A stretch of DNA of 64,000 bases from CAXTEJ01 sp964243295. GTDB taxonomy: Bacteria; Actinomycetota; Actinomycetes; Actinomycetales; Angustibacteraceae. The DNA is taken from positions 1-64,000 of the forward strand of contig CAXTEJ010000013.1 in NCBI GenBank assembly GCA_964243295.1, written 5' to 3'. Shown piece by piece: positions 7,744-17,102 of the stretch (positions are counted from its first letter, which is position 1; every line of letters begins with the position of its first letter). Under the pieces are notes generated by a model. It worked only from the letters and a program-made list of their open reading frames with translations. It was not told the DNA's origin and ran no database searches. A program made the position numbers and the translations under genes.

Positions 7744-10227
7744 ATGGCCCGCCGATCGTCGTCCAGCCCGCCACCGCCCGGGGACTTCACCGAGCGCATC
7801 ATCGACATCGACGTCGAGACCGAGATGCAGGGGTCGTTCCTCGAGTACGCCTACAGCGTCATCTACTCGCGGGCGCTGCCCGACGCACGTGACGGGCTCA
7901 AGCCGGTGCAGCGCCGCATCCTGTACTCGATGTCCGAGCTGGGGCTGCGGCCCGACCGCGGCCACGTCAAGAGCTCGCGGGTCGTGGGCGACGCGATGGG
8001 CAAGTTCCACCCCCACGGCGACGCCTCGATCTACGACGCCCTGGTGCGCATGGCCCAGCCGTTCACGATGCGGCTGCCGCTGGTCGACGGGCACGGCAAC
8101 TTCGGCAGCCAGGACGACGGCCCCGCGGCCATGCGCTACACCGAGTGCCGCCTCGCGCCCGCCGCCCTGCTGATGACGGCGTCGCTCGACGAGGACACCG
8201 TCCCGTTCGTGCCGAACTACGACGACTCCCTGACCCAGCCCGAGGTGCTGCCGGCTGCCTTCCCCAACCTGCTCGTCAACGGCGCCAGCGGCATCGCGGT
8301 CGGCATGGCCACGAACATGGCGCCCCACAACCTGGTCGAGGTCATCGGGGCCGCCCGCCACCTGATCGCCCACCCCGAGGCGACGCTCGACGACCTCATG
8401 CGCTTCGTGCCCGGCCCCGACCTGCCGACCGGCGGACGCATCGTGGGGCTGGACGGCATCCGTGACGCCTACCTGACCGGCCGGGGTACGTTCCGCACCC
8501 GCGCGACGGCCCGCATCGAGGCGCTGACGGCCCGCAAGCTCGGCATCGTCGTCACCGAGCTGCCCTACACGGTCGGCGTCGAGAAGGTCATCGAGAAGAT
8601 CAAGGACCTGGTGCGCGCCAAGAAGCTGCAGGGCATCAGCGACCTGGTCGACCTCACCGACCGCAGCCACGGCATGCGCCTGGTGATCGAGGTCAAGAGC
8701 GGCTTCAACCCCGAGGCGGTGCTCGCCCAGCTCTACCGCCTGACGCCGATGGAGGACTCGTTCGGCATCAACAACGTCGCCCTGGTCGACGGCCAGCCGC
8801 GCACGCTGGGGCTGAAGGACCTGCTCGCCGTCTACGTCGACTTCCGCATCGACGTCGTGCGCCGCCGCACCCGGCACCGCCTCGCCGGCAAGGAGGCCCG
8901 CCTGCACCTGGTCGAGGGCCTGCTCGTGGCGATCCTCGACATCGACGAGGTCATCGCGATCGTCCGCTCCAGCGACGACGCCGAGACCGCCCGCGGCCGG
9001 CTGGAGCAGGTCTTCGACCTGTCGAGCCTGCAGGCCGACCACATCCTCGAGCTGCGGCTGCGCCGGCTCACCCGCTTCAGCCGCATCGAGCTGGAGGGCG
9101 AGCGCGACGAGCTGGTGCGCGAGATCGCCCGGCTGCGCGAGCTGCTGTCCGACCAGACCGCGCTGCGGGCCCTGGTCTCCGACGAGCTCGCCGAGGTCGC
9201 CAAGGCCCACGGCACCCCGCGGCGCACCGTGCTGCTGGCGTCGGCCGGGGCGCCTGCGACGGCCGCGACCCCGCTCGAGGTCAGCGACGACCCGTGCTGG
9301 GTGCTGCTCTCGTCGACCGGCCTGCTCGCGCGCACCGGCGACGGCGCCACCCTGTCGACCGGCGGCGACCGCGGCGCCCACGACGTCATCGCCTCCGCCG
9401 TCCGGACGACGGCCCGCGGCGAGGTCGGTCTGGTGACCTCGCGGGGGCGCGTGCTGCGGCTGTCGGTGCTCGAGCTGCCGGCCCTGCCGCCGACCGCGGG
9501 CCCGCCGCAGCTGTCGGGCGGTGCACCGCTCGGCGCGTTCGTCGACCTGCCCGCGACCGAGCGGGTGCTGGCCCTCACCACGCTCGGTGAGCAGGTGGCC
9601 GGCCTCGCGCTCGGCACCCGCGAGGGTGTCGTCAAGCGGGTGGTCGGCGAGCAGCCCCCGGGCCGTGCCGTGTGGGAGGTGATCGGGCTGCGGAACGGCG
9701 ACGAGGTCGTCGGCGCCGTGCAGCTCGACGACCCGGCCGCCGACCTGGTCTTCGTCACGTCCGACGCCCAGCTGCTGCGCTTCGCCGCCGACGCGGTGCG
9801 CCCGCAAGGCCGACCCGCCGGCGGCATGGCCGGCGTCAAGCTCGCGCCCGGGGCGCGCGCGGTGTGGTTCGGCGCGGTGCCGGTCGCCACACCAGACCCG
9901 GTCGTCGTCACGGTGGCGGGATCGTCGTCCGCCCTGCCGGGGACCGACCCGGGCACCGTCAAGGTCACCCCGCTCGCCGAGTACCCCGCCAAGGGCCGCG
10001 GCACCAGCGGTGTGCGGTGCCACCGGCTGCTGCGCGGCGAGGATGCCGTCGTGCTGGCGTGGGTCGGTGCGTCGCCGCCGCGGGCCAGCACCGGCAGCGG
10101 GGCGCCGGTCGACCTGCCCCCCGCGACCGGCCGCCGTGACGGCTCGGGCACCCCCTCACCCGCGCCCGTCGCCGCCGTCGCCGCGCCGGTGGGCTCGCCC
10201 GGCACCGCCACCGGAGCAGGCGCGTGA
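7744..10227 (+). CDS. parC: DNA topoisomerase IV subunit A
   Basis: Breakage-reunion subunit of a type IIA topoisomerase (827 aa). The winged helix carries HVKSSRVVGDAMGKFHPHGD and the active-site Arg131-Tyr132 (AAMRYTE). It is followed by the tower (GISDLVDLTDRSHGMRLVIE), coiled coil and exit gate (about 350-500) and a C-terminal beta-pinwheel (about 505-790) without a visible GyrA box. Actinomycetes carry gyrBA near dnaA, so this copy, with the ParE-like gene 2.5 kb away, is taken as topoisomerase IV, which decatenates daughter chromosomes. The tail is a Pro/Ala/Gly-rich extension. It overlaps the next gene by 4 nt. Confidence 0.92.
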   Translation: MARRSSSSPPPPGDFTERIIDIDVETEMQGSFLEYAYSVIYSRALPDARDGLKPVQRRILYSMSELGLRPDRGHVKSSRVVGDAMGKFHPHGDASIYDALVRMAQPFTMRLPLVDGHGNFGSQDDGPAAMRYTECRLAPAALLMTASLDEDTVPFVPNYDDSLTQPEVLPAAFPNLLVNGASGIAVGMATNMAPHNLVEVIGAARHLIAHPEATLDDLMRFVPGPDLPTGGRIVGLDGIRDAYLTGRGTFRTRATARIEALTARKLGIVVTELPYTVGVEKVIEKIKDLVRAKKLQGISDLVDLTDRSHGMRLVIEVKSGFNPEAVLAQLYRLTPMEDSFGINNVALVDGQPRTLGLKDLLAVYVDFRIDVVRRRTRHRLAGKEARLHLVEGLLVAILDIDEVIAIVRSSDDAETARGRLEQVFDLSSLQADHILELRLRRLTRFSRIELEGERDELVREIARLRELLSDQTALRALVSDELAEVAKAHGTPRRTVLLASAGAPATAATPLEVSDDPCWVLLSSTGLLARTGDGATLSTGGDRGAHDVIASAVRTTARGEVGLVTSRGRVLRLSVLELPALPPTAGPPQLSGGAPLGAFVDLPATERVLALTTLGEQVAGLALGTREGVVKRVVGEQPPGRAVWEVIGLRNGDEVVGAVQLDDPAADLVFVTSDAQLLRFAADAVRPQGRPAGGMAGVKLAPGARAVWFGAVPVATPDPVVVTVAGSSSALPGTDPGTVKVTPLAEYPAKGRGTSGVRCHRLLRGEDAVVLAWVGASPPRASTGSGAPVDLPPATGRRDGSGTPSPAPVAAVAAPVGSPGTATGAGA

Positions 10228-11210
10228 GCGACCTCGACGACGTCGCCCGCCCGGCGGCCACTCCCGCGGCCGACGCCTGCTCGGTGCTGTCGCAGGACGT
10301 CGGCGAGAGCGCCTACGGCACCGCGGCCGACGCCGGCTCGTGGGTGTGCCTGGAGCAGGACGGCCCGTGGGGCCGGTCGGCCGCGACCGACAGCCACCTC
10401 GACGCCGAGCTCGGAGCCCGCATCGACGCGGCCGTGGGCGGCGCCGGTGGCCGGTTCGCGCTGATCCGGCGTCCGGGCTCGCACCCCGACGAGCACCGGG
10501 TCGCCGCCCGGGTGGTGCTCGTCGCGGGCGCGCCGGCCGGGCACCCCGAGGCGGGGTGGCTGCTGCGCGGCACCCTCGACGACCCGGCCGACCTGCTCGC
10601 CCTGGACGTCGGCGCGCTGGCTCTCGGCGACCGCGACGCCGTCCGCGCGTCCCTTCCGGTCCTGCGGCCGGACGACGGCGCCGTGCTGCTGGTGTGCACC
10701 AACGGCCGGCGCGACGTCTGCTGCGCCGTCCGCGGCCGGCCGGTGGCCGTGGCGGCCGCCGCCGCGCGACCCGGTCAGGTGTGGGAGACCTCGCACACCG
10801 GGGGCCACCGGTTCGCGCCCACCGGGGTGCTGCTGCCCTCGGGCAACGCGCTGGCGCGGCTCGACACCTCGCTGGCGGTGCGCGCGCTGGACGCCGCCGT
10901 CACCGGGCGGCTGGCCGCCGCCCTGCACGGGCCGGTGCACGACCGTGGCCTGGGCGGGCTGCCGGCCCCGGCCCGCGCCGCCGTGTCGGCGGTCCGCGCA
11001 CACACCGCCACCGAGGGCCTCGCCGACCTCACCGCCGGCTCCGTCCTCGACCAGGGCGACGACCACTGGCGGGTGCGGGTCGACCGCGTCGACGGTCGCT
11101 CCTTCGACGCGCTGGTGCTCCGCCACACCGACGGTGCCTCGCGCCCCGAGTCCTGCGGCAAGCCCGCGGTGCCCACCGTGACGTGGACGGTGCAGTTGCC
11201 GCCGAGCTGA
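10224..11210 (+). CDS. Sucrase/ferredoxin-like (Apd1-type) [2Fe-2S] protein
   Basis: A 328-aa protein of the sucraseferredoxin-like family with a thioredoxin-like ferredoxin fold. The cluster-binding signature is clear: C158 and C166 in VCTNGRRDVCC, and H191/H195 in TSHTGGHRFAPT, matching the Cys2His2 ligation described for Apd1-type proteins. The name is historical; no sucrase activity is implied, and a redox role is likely. Its GTG overlaps the parC stop by 4 nt, so the two genes are translationally coupled, although no functional link is known. Confidence 0.86.
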   Translation: MSDLDDVARPAATPAADACSVLSQDVGESAYGTAADAGSWVCLEQDGPWGRSAATDSHLDAELGARIDAAVGGAGGRFALIRRPGSHPDEHRVAARVVLVAGAPAGHPEAGWLLRGTLDDPADLLALDVGALALGDRDAVRASLPVLRPDDGAVLLVCTNGRRDVCCAVRGRPVAVAAAAARPGQVWETSHTGGHRFAPTGVLLPSGNALARLDTSLAVRALDAAVTGRLAAALHGPVHDRGLGGLPAPARAAVSAVRAHTATEGLADLTAGSVLDQGDDHWRVRVDRVDGRSFDALVLRHTDGASRPESCGKPAVPTVTWTVQLPPS

Positions 11211-11271
11211 TGCTCGAGCGCACGATCGGCTCCCGGGCCGCTCGGCTGAGCGCCGAAGCGCTCGCAGCGCG

Positions 11272-12678
11272 TCAGCGCAGCTCGTCGACGTCCCGGATGC
11301 GCGTCGGGCGCGCGTGCAGCGCCCGGTTGAGCACCCACGTCACGGCCCACAGCCCGATGCCGACGACGAGCAGCACCCCGGCCACCTGGTAGTCGTCAGG
11401 GTCGCGGCCCGACAGCGGGCTGGCGAGGAAGGCGCACAGCAGCGCGCCGAGCACCGGCAGCGCGGTGGGCGTGCGGAAGTGGTCGTGGTCGACCTGGTCG
11501 CGGCGCAGCACCAGCACGGCGATGTTGACGACGGTGAAGACGCACAGCAGCAGCAGCGACGTCGTGCCGCCGAGGGCCGTGAGGTCGGCGAACCAGATGA
11601 GGCCGAAGGCGAGCAGCGTCGTGAAGATGATCGCCACCCACGGCGTGCGCCGCTCGGGCAGAACCCGGCCCAGCGCCTGCGGCAGCACCCGCTCGTTGGC
11701 CATGCCGTAGAGCAGCCGGCTGGCCATGAGCATGTTGATCAGGGCGGAGTTGGCCACCGCGAACATCGTGATGACGGCGAAGATGCCCACCGGGAAGGAC
11801 GGCGCTCCGGCCTCGACCACCTTGAGCAGCGGGGTGTCGCCCTCGCTGAGCTCGGCCGGGGGCACGAGCGCGATGGCCGAGATGCAGACGAGCAGGTAGA
11901 TGGTGCCGGTGATCGCGAGCCCGAGCAGCATCATCCGGGGGAAGTTGCGGGAGGGGTTCTTCGTCTCCTCAGCCATGTTGACCGAGTCCTCGAAGCCGAC
12001 CATCGCGAAGAACGCGAGGGCCGTGGCCGCCGTGATCGCGCCGAACGGTGTCTCGCCGTCCGCGACCTGGATGTCGGTCAGCCGCGACGTGTCGCCGTCG
12101 CCGCTCGCCAGCGCCCACGCCCCGATCGCGATGATGATGAGCAGCCCGCTGAGCTCGACGAGCGTCAGCACGACGTTGGCCTTGACGCTCTCGCTGACGC
12201 CGCGCGCGTTGACCACGGCGATGAGCGCCATGAACCCCACCGCCAGGACGGTCAGCCCGATGGCGTCGGTCGACACGTCGAGCCCGAGCGCCTCGACCGC
12301 GTTGCCGGCGAACGCCTTCGCGGCGCTCGAGGCCGACGTCAGCCCCGAGCACATGACCGCGAAGCAGACGAGGAACGTGACGAAGTGGATGCCGAACGCC
12401 TTGTGCGTGTAGAGCGCGGCGCCCGCCGCGCGCGGGTACTTGCCGACGAGCTCGAGGTAGCTGAACGCCGTCAGCAGCGCCACGACGAACGCGCACAGGA
12501 ACGGCAGCCAGACCGCTCCGCCGACCTCGCCGGCGACCTTGCCGGTGAGCGCGTAGACGCCGGTGCCGAGCACGTCCCCGACGACGAACAGCAGCAGCAG
12601 GCCGGGGCCCATGACGCGCTTGAGCTCGGGCTGGCCGGTCGTCGTGCCGGGTGCCGCCTCGGTGACCATGGCGCTCAC
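11272..12678 (-). CDS. APC-family amino acid permease
   Basis: A 468-aa secondary transporter with about 12 to 14 membrane segments. TM1 contains VVGDVLGTGVYALTGKVAG with the unwound-helix glycines typical of the APC superfamily, and the family signature GFEDSVNMAEETKNPSRNFP follows TM6. The hydrophilic tail is short (HARPTRIRDVDELR). Cationic amino-acid or polyamine uptake is typical of this subgroup, but the substrate is not determined. It is monocistronic between the converging sucraseferredoxin-like gene and parE, 108 nt downstream of parE. Confidence 0.9.
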   Translation of the reverse strand: MSAMVTEAAPGTTTGQPELKRVMGPGLLLLFVVGDVLGTGVYALTGKVAGEVGGAVWLPFLCAFVVALLTAFSYLELVGKYPRAAGAALYTHKAFGIHFVTFLVCFAVMCSGLTSASSAAKAFAGNAVEALGLDVSTDAIGLTVLAVGFMALIAVVNARGVSESVKANVVLTLVELSGLLIIIAIGAWALASGDGDTSRLTDIQVADGETPFGAITAATALAFFAMVGFEDSVNMAEETKNPSRNFPRMMLLGLAITGTIYLLVCISAIALVPPAELSEGDTPLLKVVEAGAPSFPVGIFAVITMFAVANSALINMLMASRLLYGMANERVLPQALGRVLPERRTPWVAIIFTTLLAFGLIWFADLTALGGTTSLLLLCVFTVVNIAVLVLRRDQVDHDHFRTPTALPVLGALLCAFLASPLSGRDPDDYQVAGVLLVVGIGLWAVTWVLNRALHARPTRIRDVDELR

Positions 12679-12786
12679 GGTGACGCCACCGGCCCCATTT
12701 GTCTACGGGGTGCGCCGGAGAAGTTCGACGGCTGCTCGTGACCCGGGTGTGGCCTCAGCCTGGCGCCGGTGGCGCGCGAGGTGAGG

Positions 12787-14919
12787 TCAGGCGTCGATGC
12801 GGTCGCGGTCGAGACCGGCCGCGCCCTCGACGATGAAGTCCTTGCGCGGGGCGACGTCCGAGCCCATGAGCAGCTCAAAGACCCGCTCGGCCGCCTCGAC
12901 GTCGCCCACGGTGACGCGGCGCAGCGTGCGGTGGCGGGGGTCCATGGTGGTCTCGGCCAGCTGGTCGGCGTCCATCTCGCCCAGGCCCTTGTAGCGCTGG
13001 ATGGGCTCCTTGTAGCGCCGGCCCTTCTTGGCCAGGGTCGCCAGCAGCGTGCGCAGCTCGGCCTCGGAGTAGGTGTAGACCAGCTCGTTCTTCTTCGAGC
13101 CGGCGTTGACCACCTCGACCCGGTGCAGCGGCGGGACGGCGGCGAACACCCGCCCGGCGTCGACCAGCGGGCGCATGTAGCGGAAGAACAGCGTCAGCAG
13201 CAGCGTGCGGATGTGGGCGCCGTCGACGTCGGCGTCGGCCATCAGGATGACCTTGCCGTAGCGGGCCGCCGCGAGGTCGAACGAGCGGCCCGAGCCCGCG
13301 CCGATGACCTGGATGATCGAGGCGCACTCGGCGTTCTTGAGCATGTCGGCGATCGTGGCCTTCTGGACGTTGAGGATCTTGCCGCGCACCGGCAGCAGCG
13401 CCTGGAAGTCCGACGAGCGCGCGAGGCGGGCGGTGCCCAGGGCGCTGTCGCCCTCGACGATGAACAGCTCGCTGCGCTCGACGTCATTGGTGCGGCAGTC
13501 GGCGAGCTTGGCCGGCAGCGAGGAGGTCTCGAGGGCGTTCTTGCGGCGCTGGGTCTCCTTGTGCAGGCGGGCGCTGACGCGCGCCTTCATCTCGGCGACG
13601 AGCTTCTCGAGCAGCACCGCCGCCTGCTGCTTGCGGGCGCGGTCGGTGGCGGTGAGCGCGGCCGTCAGCTGCTGCTCGAGCACACGGGCGACGATGGCGC
13701 GCACGGCGCTGGTACCGAGCACCTCCTTGGTCTGCCCCTCGAACTGCGGCTCGGCGAGGCGCACGGTCACGATCGCGGTGAGCCCCGCCAGGACGTCGTC
13801 CTTCTCCAGCTTGTCGGTGCCCACCTTGAGCCGGCGGGCGTTGAGCTCGAGCTGGCGGCGGAACGTCTTGAGCAGCGCGGCCTCGAATCCCGCGACGTGG
13901 GTGCCGCCCTTGGGCGTGGCGATGATGTTGACGAACGAGCGCACGTGGGTGTCGTAGCCGGTGCCCCAGCGCACCGCGATGTCGACGGCGCACTCGCGCT
14001 CGACCTCGGTGGCGCTCATGTGTCCCTGGTCGTCGAGCACCGGGACGGTCTCGCGGAAGGTGCCCGTGCCCTGCAGCCGCCACACGTCGGTGACCGGCGG
14101 GTCGGTCGCGAGGTAGTCGACGTACTCGCCGATGCCGCCCTCGTGGGTGAAGACCTCCTCGTGCGGTCCCTCGGCGCCCGGGGTGCCCGGCAGACCTCGC
14201 TCGTCGCGCAGCGCGATGGTCAGCCCCGGCACGAGGTACGACGTCTGCCGGGCGCGCGTCACGATCTCGTCGTAGGCGAACGACGCCTCGCGCAGGAAGA
14301 TCTGGCGGTCGGCCCAGTACCGGATCCGGCTGCCGGTGACCCCGCGCCTGACCTTGCCGGTCACGCGCAGCACCGACCCGTCGACGAACGGGCTGAACGT
14401 CGCGTCGGGCGTGGGCCCACCGGTGTCGGCGAAGGTGCCCGGCTCACCGCGCCGAAAGCTCATCGAGTGCACCTGGCCGCCGCGCTCGACGTGGGCGTCC
14501 AGCCGTGCGGACAGCGCGTTGACGACGCTGGCGCCGACGCCGTGCAACCCGCCGGAGGCGGTGTAGGAGCCGCCACCGAACTTGCCGCCCGCGTGCAGCT
14601 TGGTGAAGACGACCTCGACGCCGGAGAGCCCCGTCTTGGGTTCGATGTCGACCGGGATGCCGCGCCCGTCGTCGTGCACCTCGACCGACCCGTCGGCGTG
14701 CAGCGTCACCTCGATGCGGCGGCACGCACCGGCCAGCGCCTCGTCGACCGCGTTGTCGATGATCTCCCACAGGCAGTGCATGAGCCCGCGCCCGTCGGTG
14801 CTGCCGATGTACATGCCCGGCCGCTTGCGGACCGCCTCGAGGCCCTCGAGCACCGACAGGTGACGAGCGGTGTAGTCACCGGTCGTGGCGGTGCGGCGGG
14901 CGGGTGTGGTCGCGGTCAC
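12787..14919 (-). CDS. parE: DNA topoisomerase IV subunit B
   Basis: ATPase subunit of the type IIA topoisomerase partnering ParC (710 aa). GHKL motifs are present: EIIDNAVDEALAG, DDGRGIPVDIEPKTG and GGLHGVGASVVNALS; the TOPRIM domain has VEGDSALG and MADADVDGAHIRTL. The C-terminal PIQRYKGLGEMDADQLAETT is the family hallmark. It starts at GTG 14919 with GAAGGAG just upstream. It lies on the opposite strand to parC, separated by two genes, rather than in a parEC operon. Confidence 0.94.
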   Translation of the reverse strand: MTATTPARRTATTGDYTARHLSVLEGLEAVRKRPGMYIGSTDGRGLMHCLWEIIDNAVDEALAGACRRIEVTLHADGSVEVHDDGRGIPVDIEPKTGLSGVEVVFTKLHAGGKFGGGSYTASGGLHGVGASVVNALSARLDAHVERGGQVHSMSFRRGEPGTFADTGGPTPDATFSPFVDGSVLRVTGKVRRGVTGSRIRYWADRQIFLREASFAYDEIVTRARQTSYLVPGLTIALRDERGLPGTPGAEGPHEEVFTHEGGIGEYVDYLATDPPVTDVWRLQGTGTFRETVPVLDDQGHMSATEVERECAVDIAVRWGTGYDTHVRSFVNIIATPKGGTHVAGFEAALLKTFRRQLELNARRLKVGTDKLEKDDVLAGLTAIVTVRLAEPQFEGQTKEVLGTSAVRAIVARVLEQQLTAALTATDRARKQQAAVLLEKLVAEMKARVSARLHKETQRRKNALETSSLPAKLADCRTNDVERSELFIVEGDSALGTARLARSSDFQALLPVRGKILNVQKATIADMLKNAECASIIQVIGAGSGRSFDLAAARYGKVILMADADVDGAHIRTLLLTLFFRYMRPLVDAGRVFAAVPPLHRVEVVNAGSKKNELVYTYSEAELRTLLATLAKKGRRYKEPIQRYKGLGEMDADQLAETTMDPRHRTLRRVTVGDVEAAERVFELLMGSDVAPRKDFIVEGAAGLDRDRIDA

Positions 14920-15179
14920 AGGACTCCTTCGGTGCGGACCACGCCAGCCTACGACCAAGCCGCGACGCCCCCGGCTGCGAACCTCCGGTGTGGCGCCGCA
15001 CGTGTACGGCGGCCTCCGGCGGGCAGCTGGGTGCCCGGCGGTTCCTCCCTGAGCGAACCGGCGGGTCACGCCCCACCGGGAACGATCGGGGATGGTTGAC
15101 TGTTGACCTGGCCGGAGGACGACGAAGCGTGCAGCACCCGCCGCACGACGACGTCGACGACGAGATGAAGGAAGGTGTC

Positions 15180-15410
15180 GTGACCACGACTCTCGCGACA
15201 AGCCCGCTGACAGCAGCAGACCGCTGCGACCGGTGTGGCGCCCAGGCCTACGTGCGGGTCATGCTCGCGAGCGGGGGCGAGCTGCTGTTCTGCGCTCACC
15301 ACGGCCGCGAGCACACGCCGGCGCTCGCCAGCGCCGAGGCACGCATCCAGGACGAGTCCGCCCGCCTGCTGGCCCAGCAGACCGGTGCGGCCGCCCCGGC
15401 GAAGGACTGA
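15180..15410 (+). CDS. Small zinc-ribbon-like protein (DUF7455 type)
   Basis: A 76-aa protein with the order CDRCGAQAYVRVML, GGELLFCAHHGREH and a helical tail. The CxxC plus CxHHxxxH spacing suggests one bound zinc. It starts at GTG 15180, preceded by a strong GAAGGAAGG box. Very similar small proteins sit next to parE and primary sigma genes in many actinobacteria; their role is unknown. It is divergent from parE and ends in a strong terminator. Confidence 0.82.
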   Translation: MTTTLATSPLTAADRCDRCGAQAYVRVMLASGGELLFCAHHGREHTPALASAEARIQDESARLLAQQTGAAAPAKD

Positions 15411-15465
15411 CCGACAGACCACCCACAACCAGCTTACGGTCCGCCAGCGCGGCGCCGTCACGCAG

Positions 15466-15490
15466 GGCCCCGGACATCTCGTCCGGGGCC
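15466..15490 (+). terminator. Rho-independent-type hairpin after the DUF7455 gene
   Basis: A perfect 10-bp GC-rich stem (ggccccggac / gtccggggcc) with a 5-nt loop, followed by ttcgtcgt. It lies 55 nt after the stop codon. As is common in high-GC actinobacteria, the T-run is weak. Confidence 0.75.
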
Positions 15491-15555
15491 TTCGTCGTCC
15501 CGGCCCCTCGGGGCGCGTCGCCGCGGTGTCGAGGGTCTGCAACCCTTGCTGCGCC

Positions 15556-16038
15556 ATGGACCCCACGCTCGACGTGCTCGTCGCCGTCGCGATCGTCGTC
15601 GGCCTCGTCGGCGTGCTCGTGCCCGTGCTGCCCGGTCTGCTCCTCGTGGCGGCGGCCGTCGCCGTCTGGGCGACCGAGCGCCAGACCGCCGTCGCGTGGG
15701 TGGTGCTCGCCGTCGCGTCGGCGCTGTTCGTCGCGGGCAGCCTCGCGAAGTACCTGCTGCCGGGCCGCTCCCTGACCCAGGCCGGGGTGCCACGCCGCAG
15801 CACGCTGGCCGGTGGGGCGCTGGGGCTCGTCGGCTTCTTCGTCGTCCCCGTCGTGGGGCTGCCGGTCGGCTTCGTGCTGGGTGTCTACCTCGCCGAGCGT
15901 GCCCGGCTGAGCGACCACGACCGCGCGGTGGCCTCGACCGGCCACGCGCTGCGGGCCGCCGGCTGGAGCCTCGCGATCGAGCTGCTCACCGGACTGGCCA
16001 TGGCCGCCACCTGGGTCGTCGGCGTCATCGTCTCCTGA
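15556..16038 (+). CDS. DUF456-family membrane protein
   Basis: A 160-aa protein with about four to five hydrophobic segments. It begins LVAVAIVVGLVGVLVPVLPG, whose Val/Pro/Gly pattern (VGLVGVLVPVLPG) is the DUF456 hallmark, and continues with GGALGLVGFFVVPVVGLPVG and a final TM. The loop LAERARLSDHDRA is cytoplasmic. Function unknown. It is monocistronic and starts 66 nt after the preceding terminator; no obvious ribosome binding site, so it may be leaderless or weakly translated. Confidence 0.83.
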   Translation: MDPTLDVLVAVAIVVGLVGVLVPVLPGLLLVAAAVAVWATERQTAVAWVVLAVASALFVAGSLAKYLLPGRSLTQAGVPRRSTLAGGALGLVGFFVVPVVGLPVGFVLGVYLAERARLSDHDRAVASTGHALRAAGWSLAIELLTGLAMAATWVVGVIVS

Positions 16039-16115
16039 GTCGCCCGCGAGGTCGCCAGCTGGGCCACCCGCCGTCACACCTCGGCCCGCGCCGGCTATCG
16101 CGCCGGGGGTCGCGC

Positions 16116-16140
16116 GGTTGGACCGGCCTGACGCGGGTAT
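16116..16140 (+). promoter_or_regulatory. Candidate stress-sigma (SigB/SigF-type) promoter
   Basis: GGTTG at 16116-16120 and GGGTAT at 16135-16140 are separated by 14 nt, close to the GTTT-N14-16-GGGTAT pattern of actinobacterial stress sigma factors. It lies 33 nt before the start of the membrane protein gene that follows. Confidence 0.5.
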
Positions 16141-16172
16141 CGGGACGAAACAGCCCAACACAGGAGGTTCTC

Positions 16173-16730
16173 GTGGCACGCAGCACCATCTCTCGGTCCT
16201 TGCACGACGTCGGTCTGGCCGGCTGGTTCGGCGGCACGCTCGCGAACGCGGTGTCCCTCAACGCCGCCTCGGCCCACGCCGGTGACGCCAGCGCCAGCGG
16301 CCGGGTGGCCAACGTCGGCTGGGACCGGTGGACGCCGGTCAACGCCGCCCTGATCGGCGCCCACCTGGTGGGCAGCATCGGGCAGCTGTCCAGCGACTCC
16401 AAGCGCATCCACGCCCAGCAGGGAGCCGCGTCGCTCGTCGCGGTCAAGACGGTCCTCACCGCCGCGGCCCTCGGTGCCACGGCGTACAGCCGGGTCCTCG
16501 GCCGCACGGTGTCGAAGCAGACCGACGTCCCGACCGACTCGGCGACCAGCCCGTCGTTCCAGACCCCGCCGGACGTGGCGAAGGCCCAGCAGCAGCTCAA
16601 GGCGCTGCAGTGGGTCATCCCGGTCCTGACCGGCGCCCTGGTGGTCGTCAGCTCCTTCGCCGGCGAGCAGCAGCGCTACACCGAGGTCAAGTCGGGCGTC
16701 TTCAGCCGCCTGGGCGACGTCCTGTCCTGA
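16173..16730 (+). CDS. Conserved membrane protein, probably stress-induced
   Basis: A 185-aa protein with about four hydrophobic segments: GLAGWFGGTLANAVSLNAAS, VNAALIGAHLVGSIGQL, SLVAVKTVLTAAALGATAYS and ALQWVIPVLTGALVVVSSF. The amphipathic loop FQTPPDVAKAQQQLKALQW precedes the last one. No enzymatic motif is visible. GTG 16173 was chosen because AGGAGG lies 6 nt upstream. A stress-sigma-like promoter precedes it and a strong hairpin follows. Similar proteins occur in other actinobacteria, but function is unknown. Confidence 0.82.
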   Translation: MARSTISRSLHDVGLAGWFGGTLANAVSLNAASAHAGDASASGRVANVGWDRWTPVNAALIGAHLVGSIGQLSSDSKRIHAQQGAASLVAVKTVLTAAALGATAYSRVLGRTVSKQTDVPTDSATSPSFQTPPDVAKAQQQLKALQWVIPVLTGALVVVSSFAGEQQRYTEVKSGVFSRLGDVLS

Positions 16731-16745
16731 GCGACGCGCACGTGA

Positions 16746-16780
16746 CAGCGGGGCCCGGCCGAAGCGGTCGGGCCCCGCTG
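16746..16780 (+). terminator. Strong hairpin terminator
   Basis: A 12-bp perfect stem (cagcggggcccg / cgggccccgctg), extendable to 16 bp with one mismatch, around an 11-nt loop. It lies 16 nt after the stop of the membrane protein. The opposing WGxxGxxG gene ends at 16809, so it may serve both strands. Confidence 0.8.
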
Positions 16781-16808
16781 TGACGATGCGGGGGGTGCTG
16801 AACAGTGC

Positions 16809-17102
16809 TCAGGCGTCGGCGGGGCGACGGCGACGGTTGACCAGTCCGACGAGGCCGAGCAACCCGAGCAGCCCCCACAGCCCGCTCTTGTCGGACGGCG
16901 GCGGGTCGGGGATCGAGTTCGTCTGCTGCACCCCCGGCGTGGTGGTGGTGGCGGGCAGCGCGACCACCGGGCTCACCACCGCAGCAGCAGCGGGGGCGGC
17001 GGCGTGCGCGCTCACCACCGGGCCGGTGAGCGCGATGACGCAGCAAGCGCCAGCAGTCACCGTGGCACGACGAAGCCGTGCGGGTGGGCGGATGAGGCTC
17101 AT
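16809..17102 (-). CDS. Secreted WGxxGxxG-CTERM-type small protein (second of pair)
   Basis: A 97-aa protein. Residues 1-36 form a signal peptide with a basic start (MSLIRPPARLRRA) and Ala-rich cleavage region. A Thr/Pro/Ala spacer follows, then the C-terminal motif WGLLGLLGLVGLVNRRRR, that is WGxxGxxG within a hydrophobic stretch and an Arg tail. This layout matches the WGxxGxxG-CTERM class of putative sorting signals. ATG 17102 follows AGGGGAG and overlaps the upstream paralogue stop by 4 nt, so the two form an operon. Function is unknown; surface or membrane retention is inferred. Confidence 0.78.
   Translation of the reverse strand: MSLIRPPARLRRATVTAGACCVIALTGPVVSAHAAAPAAAAVVSPVVALPATTTTPGVQQTNSIPDPPPSDKSGLWGLLGLLGLVGLVNRRRRPADA

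Noticed and set aside
7744..14919. gyrA and gyrB
   Set aside because: The pair is split on opposite strands, the A subunit lacks a visible GyrA box, and the context is not the dnaA-gyrBA region; topoisomerase IV fits better.
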